DNA from: Vibrio sp. HA2012
GTDB taxonomy: Bacteria; Pseudomonadota; Gammaproteobacteria; Enterobacterales; Vibrionaceae
Length of the DNA: 64,000 nucleotides
Reading direction: 5' to 3'
NCBI RefSeq assembly: GCF_002812955.1
Contig: NZ_PFXK01000009.1
Location: 107,100 to 171,099, forward strand
Made by a program: the position numbers and the translations under genes. The notes under the pieces were generated by a model. That model was given only the letters and a program-made list of their open reading frames with translations. It had not been told where the DNA came from and did no database searches. Shown one piece after another: positions 21,878 to 31,980 of this stretch (the stretch's first letter is position 1; each line of letters starts with the position of its first letter).

Positions 21878-22258
21878 ATGCGTCATTATGAAATCGTATT
21901 CATGGTGCACCCTGATCAAAGCGAGCAAGTTGCTGGCATGATCGAGCGTTACACTGGTTCTATCACTGAAGCTGGCGGTACTATCCACCGTCTGGAAGAC
22001 TGGGGTCGTCGTCAAATGGCTTACCCAATCAACAAGCTTCACAAAGCTCACTACGTTCTGATGAACGTTGAAGCTGATCAAGCTGTGATCGACGAGCTGG
22101 AAACTGCTTTCCGTTTCAACGATGCAGTTCTGCGTAACATGATCATGCGTACTAAAGCTGCTGTTACTGAGCAATCTATTATGCTTAAGCAAAAAGAAGA
22201 GCGTGCTCCTCGTCGCGAAGAGCGTACAGAAGCTAAGCCAGAAGCGGCTGCTGAGTAA
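21878..22258 (+). CDS. rpsF: 30S ribosomal protein S6
   Basis: 126 residues. It begins [18 protein letters not shown], canonical S6, with an acidic/basic C-terminal tail. Binds 16S rRNA together with S18. A strong Shine-Dalgarno (AAGGAG) precedes the ATG. Confidence 0.97.
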   Translation: MRHYEIVFMVHPDQSEQVAGMIERYTGSITEAGGTIHRLEDWGRRQMAYPINKLHKAHYVLMNVEADQAVIDELETAFRFNDAVLRNMIMRTKAAVTEQSIMLKQKEERAPRREERTEAKPEAAAE

Positions 22259-22266
22259 TTGATTGT

Positions 22267-22569
22267 ATGACCAATCGAATGGAGTTAAGCGGTACTATAG
22301 CCAAACCTCCGATTCGAAATAAAAGCCCGGGAGGGACGGAGCATTGCCGGTTTTGGCTGGAACACCGTTCAACCATGATAGAAGCAGACTTACCGAGACA
22401 GGTTTACTGTCGAATACCGGTAGTTGTCAGCGGGCAAAGGTCACAAGTATTAACTCAAGACTTAGTACAAGGTAGTAACATTAAGGTAAGTGGTTTTGTT
22501 GCTTATCAGACTGGCCGAAATGGCGTAGGAAAATTAGTGTTGCATGCCGACAACATCACTCAAATTTAA
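22267..22569 (+). CDS. priB: Primosomal replication protein N (PriB)
   Basis: 100 residues. Single OB-fold ssDNA-binding dimer that works with PriA and DnaT to reload DnaB at stalled forks. MTNRMELSGTIAKPPIR and HCRFWLEHRS match the family. Eight bases after rpsF and before rpsR, the standard place in the operon. Confidence 0.95.
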   Translation: MTNRMELSGTIAKPPIRNKSPGGTEHCRFWLEHRSTMIEADLPRQVYCRIPVVVSGQRSQVLTQDLVQGSNIKVSGFVAYQTGRNGVGKLVLHADNITQI

Positions 22570-22582
22570 GATCAGGAGATAG

Positions 22583-22813
<231 letters not shown>

Positions 22814-22846
22814 TCGGTTCGTTTTATTAAGAAAGAGGATTAAACA

Positions 22847-23296
22847 ATGCAAGTTATTCTACTTGATAAAATCGGTAACCTAGGTGGTCTTGGCGATACA
22901 GTTAACGTTAAATCAGGTTACGCTCGTAACTTCCTTATCCCTCAGGGTAAAGCAGTTATGGCTACTAAATCTAATGTTGAAATGTTCGAAGCTCGCCGTG
23001 CTGAACTTGAAGCAAAAGTTGCTGAAGCTCTAACAGCTGCACAAGCTCGTGCAGAAAAAGTTAACGCTTTGGAAGCTGTTGTTATCGCATCTAAAGCTGG
23101 TGACGAAGGCAAACTGTTCGGCTCCATCGGTACTCGTGACATCGCTGATGCAATTACTGCTGCTGGTGTTGAAGTTGCTAAGAGCGAAGTTCGTCTTCCT
23201 GAAGGTGCTCTGCGTACAACTGGTGAGTTCGATATCAGTGTTCAGCTTCATTCTGAAGTATTCGCGAACATCAGCCTACAGGTTGTTGCTGAGTAA
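22847..23296 (+). CDS. rplI: 50S ribosomal protein L9
   Basis: 149 residues. N-terminal rRNA-binding domain [17 protein letters not shown], long connecting helix (about 45-75) and C-terminal domain. Last gene of the operon. Confidence 0.97.
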   Translation: MQVILLDKIGNLGGLGDTVNVKSGYARNFLIPQGKAVMATKSNVEMFEARRAELEAKVAEALTAAQARAEKVNALEAVVIASKAGDEGKLFGSIGTRDIADAITAAGVEVAKSEVRLPEGALRTTGEFDISVQLHSEVFANISLQVVAE

Positions 23297-23319
23297 TTCA
23301 GTTTTAAAGCCAAATAAAA

Positions 23320-23346
23320 GCACCGACCTTGTGTCGGTGTTTTTTT
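23320..23346 (+). terminator. Rho-independent terminator after rplI
   Basis: CACCGAC/GTCGGTG stem with CTTGT loop and T7 tract. Confidence 0.9.
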
Positions 23347-23457
23347 ATGCGAAAAATACAGGGAGGGCAGAAAGAATCCCCTCTGGTTATTTTTCTGCAT
23401 TACAAGTGGATGATTGCCGCTATAATAGACGGTCAAAAATAGATATTGAGTGTAGTC

Positions 23458-24852
23458 ATGGCCGATTTCCGAACAAAAAAACCGAATGATTCTCAGGTAG
23501 ATGCAATCAAAGTCCCACCGCATTCACTGGAGGCTGAGCAATCTGTTCTCGGTGGCCTGCTGCTGGATAATGAACGCTGGGATACCGTAGCTGAAAAGGT
23601 AGTGACGAAAGATTTCTACAGCCGGCCGCACCGACTTATCTTTGATGGCATAAAAAGTACTCTGGAATCAGGTAAGCCGCTTGATTTAATTACTTTGTCT
23701 GAATATCTGGAGCAGCGAGAACAACTTGAAGATGTTGGAGGTTTTGCCTATCTGGCTGATCTGGCAAAAAATACACCAAGTGCTGCGAATATTAATGCTT
23801 ATGCGGATATTGTTGCAGAACGGGCATTGGTGCGTAATCTGATCGGCGTTGCCAATGAGATCGCTGATGCCGGTTATGATCCTCAGGGGCGCAGTTCGGA
23901 AGATCTGCTGGACTTAGCTGAGAGTAAAGTATTTGCTATTGCTGAGGAGCGTACCAGTGAGAACGAAGGGCCTCAGCATGTGGATACGATTCTGGAAAGA
24001 ACCCTTGAACGCATTGAACTCCTGTATAAAACTCCTCAGGATGGTGTAACAGGTGTCGATACCGGATTTACCGATCTGAATAAGAAAACAGCGGGTTTGC
24101 AGGGGTCAGATTTGGTGATTGTTGCGGCGCGTCCTTCAATGGGTAAAACGACCTTTGCCATGAATTTGTGTGAAAATGCTGCGATGCAGCAGGATAAGCC
24201 AGTGTTGATTTTCTCCCTTGAGATGCCAGCAGAGCAACTGATGATGCGTATGCTGGCCTCACTGTCCAGAGTTGATCAGACCAAGATTCGTACTGGTCAA
24301 CTGGATGATGAAGACTGGGCTCGTATTTCTTCGACGATGGGGATCCTGATGGAGAAGAAAAACATGTTTATTGATGACAGCTCTGGTCTGACACCAACAG
24401 AAGTTCGTTCTCGAGCCCGTCGAGTTGCCCGTGAATATGGTGGACTGAGTATGATTATGGTCGACTATCTTCAACTGATGCGAGTTCCGTCACTGACTGA
24501 TAACCGTACGCTGGAAATTGCAGAGATTTCGCGCTCACTCAAGGCTCTGGCAAAAGAGCTGAATGTGCCTGTTGTGGCTCTGTCGCAGTTAAACCGTTCC
24601 CTTGAACAACGAGCTGACAAACGCCCGGTAAACTCAGATCTGCGTGAATCAGGCTCTATTGAGCAGGATGCTGACCTGATTATGTTTATCTACCGGGATG
24701 AGGTTTATCACCCAGACAGCAGCTACAAAGGTATTGCAGAGATTATTATCGGTAAACAGCGTAATGGCCCTATTGGTTCTGTTCGGCTGACCTTTCAGGG
24801 ACATTTTTCTCGCTTCGATAACTATGCCGGTCCGGCGTTTGATGATGAATAG
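23458..24852 (+). CDS. dnaB: Replicative DNA helicase DnaB
   Basis: 464 residues from the ATG at 23458 (MADFRTKKP); an upstream in-frame ATG at 23446 would add four residues. Hexameric helicase that unwinds at the fork. N-terminal collar domain begins about residue 18 (PPHSLEAEQSVLGG); the RecA-like domain has Walker A ARPSMGKT, Walker B MIMVDYLQLM and the arginine-finger region near the C-terminus. alr usually follows in relatives but pgi follows here. Confidence 0.97.
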   Translation: MADFRTKKPNDSQVDAIKVPPHSLEAEQSVLGGLLLDNERWDTVAEKVVTKDFYSRPHRLIFDGIKSTLESGKPLDLITLSEYLEQREQLEDVGGFAYLADLAKNTPSAANINAYADIVAERALVRNLIGVANEIADAGYDPQGRSSEDLLDLAESKVFAIAEERTSENEGPQHVDTILERTLERIELLYKTPQDGVTGVDTGFTDLNKKTAGLQGSDLVIVAARPSMGKTTFAMNLCENAAMQQDKPVLIFSLEMPAEQLMMRMLASLSRVDQTKIRTGQLDDEDWARISSTMGILMEKKNMFIDDSSGLTPTEVRSRARRVAREYGGLSMIMVDYLQLMRVPSLTDNRTLEIAEISRSLKALAKELNVPVVALSQLNRSLEQRADKRPVNSDLRESGSIEQDADLIMFIYRDEVYHPDSSYKGIAEIIIGKQRNGPIGSVRLTFQGHFSRFDNYAGPAFDDE

Positions 24853-25076
24853 GGATTTGGTCTCGTGCCTGAGTGAAACAATAACTCTGGACTTAGATCG
24901 GAATGTTACGTGACTTATCTCAAAAATAGCATGAATAAGTTACGCCATAATCTCAGACTGAAAATAAATAATAACTTCACTGTTTTCTGGCTTTAGTCAG
25001 AAAGCTGAAAGTGATACAACTTTCTTTTTGCTAAGCGGGGATTCAGTATCACGGGGATATTCCTGTGCCTGACTGA

Positions 25077-26762
<1,686 letters not shown>

Positions 26763-26787
26763 TGGTTTTACTGATTAGGTAAAAGCT

Positions 26788-26820
26788 AAAAAAGCTGGGA
26801 CACTGCGTGCCAGCTTTTTT
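26788..26820 (+). terminator. Rho-independent terminator after pgi
   Basis: AAAAAAGCTGG/CCAGCTTTTTT inverted repeat. Confidence 0.88.
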
Positions 26821-26835
26821 GTTTTCATAAGACAT

Positions 26836-26866
26836 GAAAAAAGCCGGTAAACATGTACCGGCTTCA
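26836..26866 (-). terminator. Rho-independent terminator of the zur-cheX-like pair
   Basis: On the minus strand AAGCCGGTA/TACCGGCTT is followed by T residues, 21 bases past the stop of the cheX-like gene. Confidence 0.85.
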
Positions 26867-26886
26867 GGTGTTGTGGTTATGTAGCC

Positions 26887-27348
26887 TTATTCGAAACAAA
26901 TTTCGATAAAAGCATTACCCCATTCAGAGGTAAAAGGCATAATGATGATCGCTCCTTCACATTTATGCCGGATCGTATGTCCTCTGCCTGAAACGACAAC
27001 AGGGGTCGCCATATCAAACTCAAAGCCACTGTCTGAAAGAATACGTTTTGCTCCACCTGTAACCATATTGGTGATTTCACCAACCATATCGGTGACTTCT
27101 TCATTGAGTCCGTTGGGTCGTTCTCCCAACATATTCTGCATAATCTCCAGAGCCAGTCCTTCGTCAAATGTTATCGACATGGATCCTCTGGTTTGAGCGC
27201 CTACCATACCGATAAGGCCTGATACATCTCCTCGGGCAATTTCATCTTTTTTCACCCGAGGCTTTTGTGGCTTCAGTTCAAGAGAAGCCATTGTTTTTAA
27301 CACGTTCATCAACGAGGCTAAAAACGGATTTACAAATTCAGCGCGCAT
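26887..27348 (-). CDS. CheX-like chemotaxis phosphatase family protein
   Basis: 153 residues matching the CheX/CheC-like fold, with the diagnostic E-x2-N motif in VGEITNMV (about residues 90-97) and GGAK after it. CheX proteins dephosphorylate CheY-P; family members outside chemotaxis operons have unproven targets. It starts six bases downstream of zur on the same strand, so the two are probably co-transcribed, but the sequence gives no reason to link it to zinc. Confidence 0.75.
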   Translation of the reverse strand: MRAEFVNPFLASLMNVLKTMASLELKPQKPRVKKDEIARGDVSGLIGMVGAQTRGSMSITFDEGLALEIMQNMLGERPNGLNEEVTDMVGEITNMVTGGAKRILSDSGFEFDMATPVVVSGRGHTIRHKCEGAIIIMPFTSEWGNAFIEICFE

Positions 27349-27354
27349 AACACT

Positions 27355-27819
27355 CTATCTATCTTGTACTTTCATATTACTGAGACATCTATGACAAGTG
27401 CCGTGAGTCTCAATGACATGATTTGTTATTCGAAAACCGTGTTCTTCGGCATTTTTTGCCAACAAGGCTATCAGATTATCATCTTGGAGCTCTGCTACGT
27501 TACCACACTGGTCACAAATAAGCAGGTGAGAGTAGTGCTTATTCACATCGCAGGAGCAACAAGATATGAAACTATTTTCGGATTCAATTCTATGTATCAG
27601 TCCCTGTTCCAGCAAAAAATCTAAAGCACGGTATATCGTCGGAGGTTTTGCCTGTGGCTCGCTTTGCTTGAGTTGTTCCAGAAGCTCATAAGCACTGGAA
27701 GCACTTTCATTTGTGCATATTAACTCATAAACCCGCTTTCGCTGCGGAGTGAATCTAACACCACGAGACAGGCAAATGCCTTCCGCTCGTTCTAGTAACG
27801 ACTGGTCCAAATCGGCCAC
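27355..27819 (-). CDS. zur: Zinc uptake regulator Zur (Fur family)
   Basis: 154 residues. Fur-type repressor of zinc-uptake genes. N-terminal winged helix (about 10-85, with RVYELI and PTIYRALDFLLEQGLIHRIES), then the metal-binding and dimerisation part with CDQCG and the C-terminal CHRC pair that bind the structural zinc. Divergent from the dusA start. No clear Zur box was found in 27820-28064. Confidence 0.92.
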   Translation of the reverse strand: MADLDQSLLERAEGICLSRGVRFTPQRKRVYELICTNESASSAYELLEQLKQSEPQAKPPTIYRALDFLLEQGLIHRIESENSFISCCSCDVNKHYSHLLICDQCGNVAELQDDNLIALLAKNAEEHGFRITNHVIETHGTCHRCLSNMKVQDR

Positions 27820-28064
27820 CCTTTATAACTGGACTTGCTTTAATAATATACCATTTCTCTATCTTAGGTCGATTAGAGAGCCTGATTCTTTACACTAAGG
27901 TAAAACAGAGTATGTGATCAATAGATTAGGCTAATTATTCTACTGCATTATTTTATCAGGAATCAATTCTGTAAAATTTCTGCGTGAAACAATCATTTTG
28001 GTAAGAATGCATCTTACGTTAAAATCAGCGCTTTCTCAGAAACAGAATTCAGCAAGGCTATTCA

Positions 28065-28163
28065 ATGACTGTATCCAGTAAATACCACGCCAGCCGCTTT
28101 TCCATTGCACCCATGCTCGATTGGATAGATTTGCAAGGTTGTAAAAGGGTTTTTGAGTGTTGA
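28065..28163 (+). pseudogene. dusA: Displaced 5' fragment of dusA left of the prophage
   Basis: From the native ATG the frame reads [20 protein letters not shown] and then runs into phage DNA, stopping after 32 codons. The last dusA-like residues are encoded by the 34-bp att core. It keeps the original host promoter region and ribosome-binding site (AAGG), so it may still be transcribed into the phage left end. Confidence 0.92.
28092..28125 (+). other. attL core
   Basis: 34 bp identical to 61848-61881. The repeat lies inside dusA codons for [11 protein letters not shown]. Sequences diverge immediately on both sides of the repeat. Confidence 0.95.
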
Positions 28164-28204
28164 GGCGTACCATGGGCGAACCGTTGTAATTCGGTGCACC
28201 TCAA
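28160..28204. promoter_or_regulatory. Integrase arm-type sites near attL
   Basis: TTGAGGCGTACC at 28160-28171 and the inverted TTGAGGTGCACC at 28193-28204 share the consensus TTGAGGYGYACY with three direct copies beside int at 61695-61741. Paired arms flanking the core are the arrangement expected for tyrosine recombinase arm sites. Confidence 0.7.
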
Positions 28205-28224
28205 AATTCGTCTTATCAGATATA

Positions 28225-28254
28225 GAAAAGCCGCCTTTATTTGGCGGCTTTTTC
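28225..28254 (-). terminator. Terminator of the left antirepressor transcript
   Basis: AAAAGCCGCC/GGCGGCTTTTT inverted repeat just past the stop of the KilA-N gene; its symmetry could make it work in both directions, which would also stop transcription entering from the truncated dusA. Confidence 0.75.
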
Positions 28255-28265
28255 GCATCTTGTAA

Positions 28266-28874
28266 TCAGTGTGTTCGTTCCATGAAGTTTTTGAGCTCTC
28301 GTGCGCCTTCATAGTCCATTGCCATTTTCTTATAGAGGTGTACGTGGCTAATCACATTGAAGTTACTGTTTAGCCGATCGTTGAATTGGTTTAGGTTTGC
28401 TTCCATTTGGTCGCAGAAAGAGCGCATCATCGCCAGTTGCTGCTGCATGGCTTGGTATTGCTGCTGTGTTTGTTGATAGTCAGCTTGCAGCTTATCCATT
28501 AAGTTGAATGAACATTTAACAAAGCCGGCTTGGTTTTCAGAAAGCGTTACGCCTTGAATAGGGTGGGGGGCTGCAATCATAGCATCAAAAGCTCGGATTA
28601 CTTGCAGATGGAACTTAGCACTAATCCACATGGCATAAGCGTAAACAAGTTCACGACATACCCACGTTCCTGAGTTTGTTCCACCGTGTTTCACGTGTAA
28701 GGGCGAAATTCCGCCTTTGCTTATTTCTTCTATTAACTCTGTTGTTTGTGTGTTCGCAAGCCAATATTTTGGACGGTGTCTGTTTTTGTTGCCAGCTGCT
28801 TTATGTAGGTCATTCAGAGAATATAGATGATCAAAAGTGCGAACTTCATTTGAAAGGATAGTTAGATTGGTCAT
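28266..28874 (-). CDS. KilA-N domain antirepressor-like protein (copy 1)
   Basis: 202 residues. N-terminal KilA-N DNA-binding domain (about 1-105) with YSLNDLHKAAG and TWVCRELVYAYAMWISAKFHLQVIRAFDA, then a Gln-rich probable coiled coil (about 120-175). Proteins of this type act as phage antirepressors, as Ant in P1. It is downstream of an Ash-type leader ORF and a C4-like antisense RNA on the same strand, the P1 immI layout. Half of a paralogous pair with the gene at 49983; its start MTNLTILSNEVRT closely matches the start of that copy. A decayed version of the palindromes found in copy 2 is visible near 28705. Confidence 0.82.
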   Translation of the reverse strand: MTNLTILSNEVRTFDHLYSLNDLHKAAGNKNRHRPKYWLANTQTTELIEEISKGGISPLHVKHGGTNSGTWVCRELVYAYAMWISAKFHLQVIRAFDAMIAAPHPIQGVTLSENQAGFVKCSFNLMDKLQADYQQTQQQYQAMQQQLAMMRSFCDQMEANLNQFNDRLNSNFNVISHVHLYKKMAMDYEGARELKNFMERTH

Positions 28875-29007
28875 AGTGACCTCCGATGGCTAATTTTATT
28901 TTACCATCACGCAAAGGTCCTAATCTTCGGGTGATGGACTGAACAGGGTTAGGACTACCGCACCATCGACACGGCCAGCCCGAAGGCTGCCCCGCCCAGC
29001 CCACCAT
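28846..29007 (-). CDS. Ash/Icd-like leader peptide of antirepressor locus 1
   Basis: 53 codons from the ATG at 29005-29007 (MVGWAGQPSGWP...NPVQ), the pattern of the Ash family of short phage proteins, some annotated as Icd-like division inhibitors. The frame is open further upstream to 29130, but the family core starts here. It overlaps the antirepressor start by 29 bases, so translation of the two is probably coupled, and its message holds the target of the C4-like RNA. Whether the peptide itself acts is unknown. Confidence 0.65.
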   Translation of the reverse strand: MVGWAGQPSGWPCRWCGSPNPVQSITRRLGPLRDGKIKLAIGGHYDQSNYPFK

Positions 29008-29064
29008 AGTTATTGTGCCGTTATTTTTAAACGTCACAATGTGCAGGTGTGCCGAAGCCGCACA

Positions 29065-29160
29065 TAAAAAAACCAGCAACTGCTGGTACTTATGTACCGA
29101 TGGTTCTATACGGGGTCCTAATCCCGACACTGGATTTTGCCAGTGCCCGATTAGGGTACA
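29065..29160 (-). ncRNA. C4-type antisense RNA of antirepressor locus 1
   Basis: Leader RNA read leftward. A stem-loop (CCTAATC...GATTAGG with inner CACTGG/CCAGTG, 29116-29156) is followed by a terminator (ACCAGCA/TGCTGGT plus T7, 29065-29087). Two segments are complementary to the downstream leader in the correct antiparallel order: GGGATTAGGAC (29115-29125) with GTCCTAACCC (28946-28955, one bulged base), and ACCATCG (29098-29104) with CGATGGT (28962-28968). This is the a'/b' plan of P1/P7 C4 RNA, which silences icd-ant expression. Confidence 0.78.
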
Positions 29161-29185
29161 TCGGTTTTGTGGTAATATAAAGCAA

Positions 29186-29215
29186 CTTATCGCAGCTTAA
29201 CGCAATTCAACGTAA
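29186..29215. repeat. Phased 10-bp regulatory boxes, set A (between C4-1 and toxIN promoters)
   Basis: Three head-to-tail 10-mers, CTTATCGCAG, CTTAACGCAA and TTCAACGTAA, exactly one per helical turn, with a partial fourth. Consensus YTYATCGYAA is shared with sets at 58280, 59711 and 61753. It lies in the divergent region between leftward C4-1 and rightward toxIN. Confidence 0.75.
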
Positions 29216-29231
29216 CTCAAATTGCTTTTTC

Positions 29232-29259
29232 TTGACTCATACAGTGTGAGATGTATAAT
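29232..29259 (+). promoter_or_regulatory. Promoter of toxIN
   Basis: TTGACT, 16-bp spacer, TATAAT. A GTTTAATTAA site matching the repressor-region operators lies about 20 bases past the -10 (29280-29289). Confidence 0.8.
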
Positions 29260-29301
29260 TTAAACATCAAATAGTTAATGTTTAATTAAATGTTTGGTAT
29301 T

Positions 29302-29415
29302 TCGGAGAGTCACTACCGTTAAGTGTGAAACTAAAATTATCGGAGAGTCGCTACCGTTAAGTGCGAAACTAAAATTATCGGAGAGTCACTACCGTTAAGT
29401 GTGAAACTAAAATTT
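29302..29415 (+). ncRNA. toxI: ToxI-type antitoxin RNA, three tandem 38-bp repeats
   Basis: Units start at 29302, 29340 and 29378 and share the core CTACCGTTAAGTG, close to the CTACC(T)TTAAGTG core recalled for ToxI of Pectobacterium atrosepticum ToxIN. Unit 2 differs from 1 and 3 by a compensated change: TCAC/GTGA becomes TCGC/GCGA, which supports a paired stem. In this class ToxN cuts the precursor into single repeats, and each repeat folds as a pseudoknot that inhibits the toxin. Position (promoter, repeats, terminator, toxin) is canonical for type III systems. Confidence 0.9.
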
Positions 29416-29416
29416 T

Positions 29417-29439
29417 AACCCTGCTTCGGCAGGGTTTTT
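29417..29439 (+). terminator. Terminator between ToxI repeats and toxN
   Basis: ACCCTGC/GCAGGGT with a TTCG tetraloop and T5. In ToxIN this terminator lets most transcripts end after the antitoxin and only a fraction read into the toxin. Confidence 0.92.
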
Positions 29440-29459
29440 CACTATATGGCTTAATAATA

Positions 29460-29975
29460 ATGAAAATATATACCGTTAGTAATGAGTATCTAACGCACTT
29501 ACGTAGCGTTGAAACAAAAGTTCCTAGTAGTAGCTATGCCAATCCTAAACCTTATGTTGGCGTAGTGCTTGAAGTTGGTGGTATGAGGTATCTTGCTCCG
29601 TTGACGTCCCCTAAGTTTTCTGTAGATAAGTTTGATGACAATAATCCAACGTTATTTAAGCTTCACGCTGTTGATGATAAAGAAGATAAATTGGGAGCAA
29701 TGCGCTTACTTTACATGATTCCTGTTTTAGAGTCTGAAATAACAGAGCTTGACTTGACCATTGAAAGTACAGATTCTCGCCAAGATAAAAATTACAAGCG
29801 GATGGTGAACAAACAGATTCTATTCATTCGTAAAAATGCTGAACCTATTAAAAAAAGAGCAGAAAGGCTGTACCACTTGGCTCACTCTCAAGATAACTTT
29901 AAACGTATTTGTTGTGACTTTAAGGCTTTGGAAGCTGTCATGGCGACGTTTAGTTCTTCGGTATCTCAAGACTAA
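29460..29975 (+). CDS. toxN: Type III toxin-antitoxin endoribonuclease ToxN
   Basis: 171 residues, the ToxN/AbiQ size. Family features: N-terminal MKIYTVSNEYLTHL, YLAPLTSPK at 44-52 (the region with the catalytic Lys/Ser/Thr), FKLHA, and YKRMVNKQILFIRKN in the C-terminal half. The enzyme cleaves mRNAs at A-rich sites and is released when ToxI is depleted, for example on infection by another phage (abortive infection). The repeats and terminator upstream make the identification secure. No strong Shine-Dalgarno precedes the ATG, consistent with a low toxin level. Confidence 0.93.
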   Translation: MKIYTVSNEYLTHLRSVETKVPSSSYANPKPYVGVVLEVGGMRYLAPLTSPKFSVDKFDDNNPTLFKLHAVDDKEDKLGAMRLLYMIPVLESEITELDLTIESTDSRQDKNYKRMVNKQILFIRKNAEPIKKRAERLYHLAHSQDNFKRICCDFKALEAVMATFSSSVSQD

Positions 29976-30030
29976 TAAAAGAACGCAAGAAAATTGCTTA
30001 ATTCTTAACAGGTAAGATAGAATTGCCGTT

Positions 30031-30066
30031 AAAGAGAGTCACTACTTTAGTGTGAAGTTAAAAGAA
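30031..30066 (+). repeat. Solitary fourth ToxI-like repeat downstream of toxN
   Basis: Matches the upstream repeats over GAGAGTCACTAC..TTTAGTGTGAA..TTAAAA with one base lost in the loop; TCAC/GTGA pairing is kept. It lies 56 bases past the toxN stop in the same orientation and before a terminator. Usual ToxIN loci have no repeat after the toxin. Confidence 0.75.
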
Positions 30067-30070
30067 CATA

Positions 30071-30120
30071 CCGCCCTTGGCGAATCCTCCCACGATCAGG
30101 GAAGTGACGACCCAAGGGCT
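30071..30120 (+). terminator. Terminator of the toxN transcript
   Basis: GCCCTTGG...CCAAGGGC long-loop stem followed by TTTT. It separates toxIN from the leftward tail operon that ends at 30128. Confidence 0.7.
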
Positions 30121-30127
30121 TTTCGTA

Positions 30128-31942
30128 TCAGTAGCTAAAACCTAAATCTCCGACATTCAAATCTAGATCAGTTCCTTTATCACTTTTCGCTTTATCCACC
30201 GTCACTGGCTTGTCTGATTTCACGGTTAATGAAATTTCTGACTTGCTGTTGAGTGTTTGACTGGTTAACGGTTTGTACTGACCGTAAGAACCTGGCGCTG
30301 AGAAATTTCCAGTTTGGTAATCCGAGTATGTTTTTCTGCGTTCTGTTTGGTTGGTGGTTTCGTTGGTAGTAATTCCAAGTTCTATGCTTTTGTCTTGCAG
30401 CTCCTTAACTGTTTTCGCCTGTTTAGCTGCTTTGTCAGCTGCGTCGTCATTTCCCCAGAACTTATCCCATGCATTACTTAATCCGTCCATAATTCCTTGC
30501 AGGCTACCAAACTTATCGTAAAGGTAAGCAAAACCAGCACCAACGACACCAATAGCGGCAATTACTGCTCCAAATGGGTTTGCTAGTGACAAGCCAATGA
30601 GAGCGATTTTTACAGCAGCGAATACGGCTAGAAGTTCTTTAAAATTGCTACCTACAAATATTGCAACTTGTGCAAATACTCTGAAGGCTTCGAACGTGCC
30701 TTTTACAACCTCTTTTAGCTGTTTAATCGCATCGTTCCTCCAATCAATACTTTTAAATTTGTCAGATAGTTCAGTAAAAATAGCTGTTAGTTCCTGCATC
30801 ACTGGTGCAAGCGCGGCAGACTTAATTGCATTCATACCTTCTTGCAGCTTTTGAAGGGCATCATTGTAAGCTTCTGCCTTGGCTGCATCTTCAGCTTGAA
30901 CACCACCACCTAGAGCATTGAGCTCTTCACGGGCAGCGGTTAAACCTTCAGTACCTTCGCGTAACATGATGAGCATTTCACGGCCACTGTCACCAAAAGC
31001 AGCATCGGCAAACGCCATTTGTTCTTGCGCGGTTTTCAGTTTAGAGAATGACTCAAGCAGCATTTGATAGGCTTGTTGGTTGTTTTCCGCGCCTTTTAAG
31101 TCTTTAAACAGTCCGTTCTTACTCTGTTTTAGGTAACTGCCTAATGCACCTTTGCCTGTTTGTTGCAACACACCTAAGCGGCGAGTGAAGCGCGTCATCG
31201 ATGCAGATAACGCATCGGAACTTACACCCGCATGTTCGGCTTGTGACTGCATGGCTTGCAGTTCGCCGATTGGCATCTGAAGGTTCGCCGACTTCTTGGC
31301 TAGTTTATCCATATCGGCAGCGGTGCTATTGATAATTGCACCAAAGCCAGCCATTGAACCTATAACTCCTGTAACAGCCAATGCACCTTTTTTCGCGGTT
31401 TCCATGGTCGGCATTTTAATGGCGTTATTGAGGGTCTTAGGGATTCTCATCCACTTTTGCATACCAGCGTATTGCTTATGCAACTTCGTAATTTCTTTGC
31501 CGTGCTTTTTGTAGCTTGAATCTAGTCGTTTGTATTCATCATCCAGTTTGTAGACTGTAACACCTGTTTTTGTGAGTGCTTTTCTTACATCTGATAGATT
31601 CTTTTTATAGCCGTCTTGGGTATTAGATAGCTTTTCTACTTTAGTTCTTTGCTTGTCAATTTGCGCAATAAGCGCTGCGCTTGGCTTTTGTAACGATTTG
31701 TTCTTTTGCTGTAATGCGTTGAGTTTTTCAACTTCGGCCTTTAGTGCTAAGTTATTTTGGTTTTTAGCTACTTTGAGTTTGTTGTAGTTATCTATCATGC
31801 CCATAGCGGCAGAGTCTTTTGCCTGAGCTTTTTCAAGATCTTCAATTTCTTTGGTGTATTTATTGGTTTCAGTGCTGATTTTTTTTAATGGGGCAGTGGC
31901 TTTATCAATCACTCCCATTACTACAGATAGATTCATTTTCAT
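30128..31942 (-). CDS. Phage tail tape measure protein
   Basis: 604 residues. Long N-terminal coiled coil (about 20-150), an Ala/Met-rich helical middle (about 185-390) and hydrophobic segments near 415-470 (GLSLANPFGAVIAAIGVVGAGFA in part). It sets tail length and is inside the tube before DNA ejection. Short compared with P2 T (about 815), predicting a shorter tail. Last gene of the left late operon, preceded by a hairpin with T-tract. In most contractile phages the baseplate genes follow directly; here they lie 11 kb away. Confidence 0.88.
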   Translation of the reverse strand: MKMNLSVVMGVIDKATAPLKKISTETNKYTKEIEDLEKAQAKDSAAMGMIDNYNKLKVAKNQNNLALKAEVEKLNALQQKNKSLQKPSAALIAQIDKQRTKVEKLSNTQDGYKKNLSDVRKALTKTGVTVYKLDDEYKRLDSSYKKHGKEITKLHKQYAGMQKWMRIPKTLNNAIKMPTMETAKKGALAVTGVIGSMAGFGAIINSTAADMDKLAKKSANLQMPIGELQAMQSQAEHAGVSSDALSASMTRFTRRLGVLQQTGKGALGSYLKQSKNGLFKDLKGAENNQQAYQMLLESFSKLKTAQEQMAFADAAFGDSGREMLIMLREGTEGLTAAREELNALGGGVQAEDAAKAEAYNDALQKLQEGMNAIKSAALAPVMQELTAIFTELSDKFKSIDWRNDAIKQLKEVVKGTFEAFRVFAQVAIFVGSNFKELLAVFAAVKIALIGLSLANPFGAVIAAIGVVGAGFAYLYDKFGSLQGIMDGLSNAWDKFWGNDDAADKAAKQAKTVKELQDKSIELGITTNETTNQTERRKTYSDYQTGNFSAPGSYGQYKPLTSQTLNSKSEISLTVKSDKPVTVDKAKSDKGTDLDLNVGDLGFSY

Positions 31943-31954
31943 AAAACAATCCTT

Positions 31955-31980
31955 AAAAAAAAGAGAGCTAAGAGCTCTCT
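31955..31980 (-). terminator. Intrinsic terminator in front of the tape measure gene
   Basis: On the minus strand AGAGAGCT/AGCTCTCT with a three-base loop and T8, overlapping the stop codon of the frameshifted tail chaperone and 13 bases before the tape measure start. It could reduce tape measure expression relative to tube and sheath unless antitermination occurs. Confidence 0.7.

Noticed and set aside
28058..28312. 84-codon leftward frame over attL
   Set aside because: Antisense to the dusA stub and crosses the integration junction, so it cannot be an old gene.
29302..29415. Short tandem repeats considered as a CRISPR array
   Set aside because: Units are contiguous with no variable spacers, and are followed by a terminator and toxN, so they are ToxI repeats.
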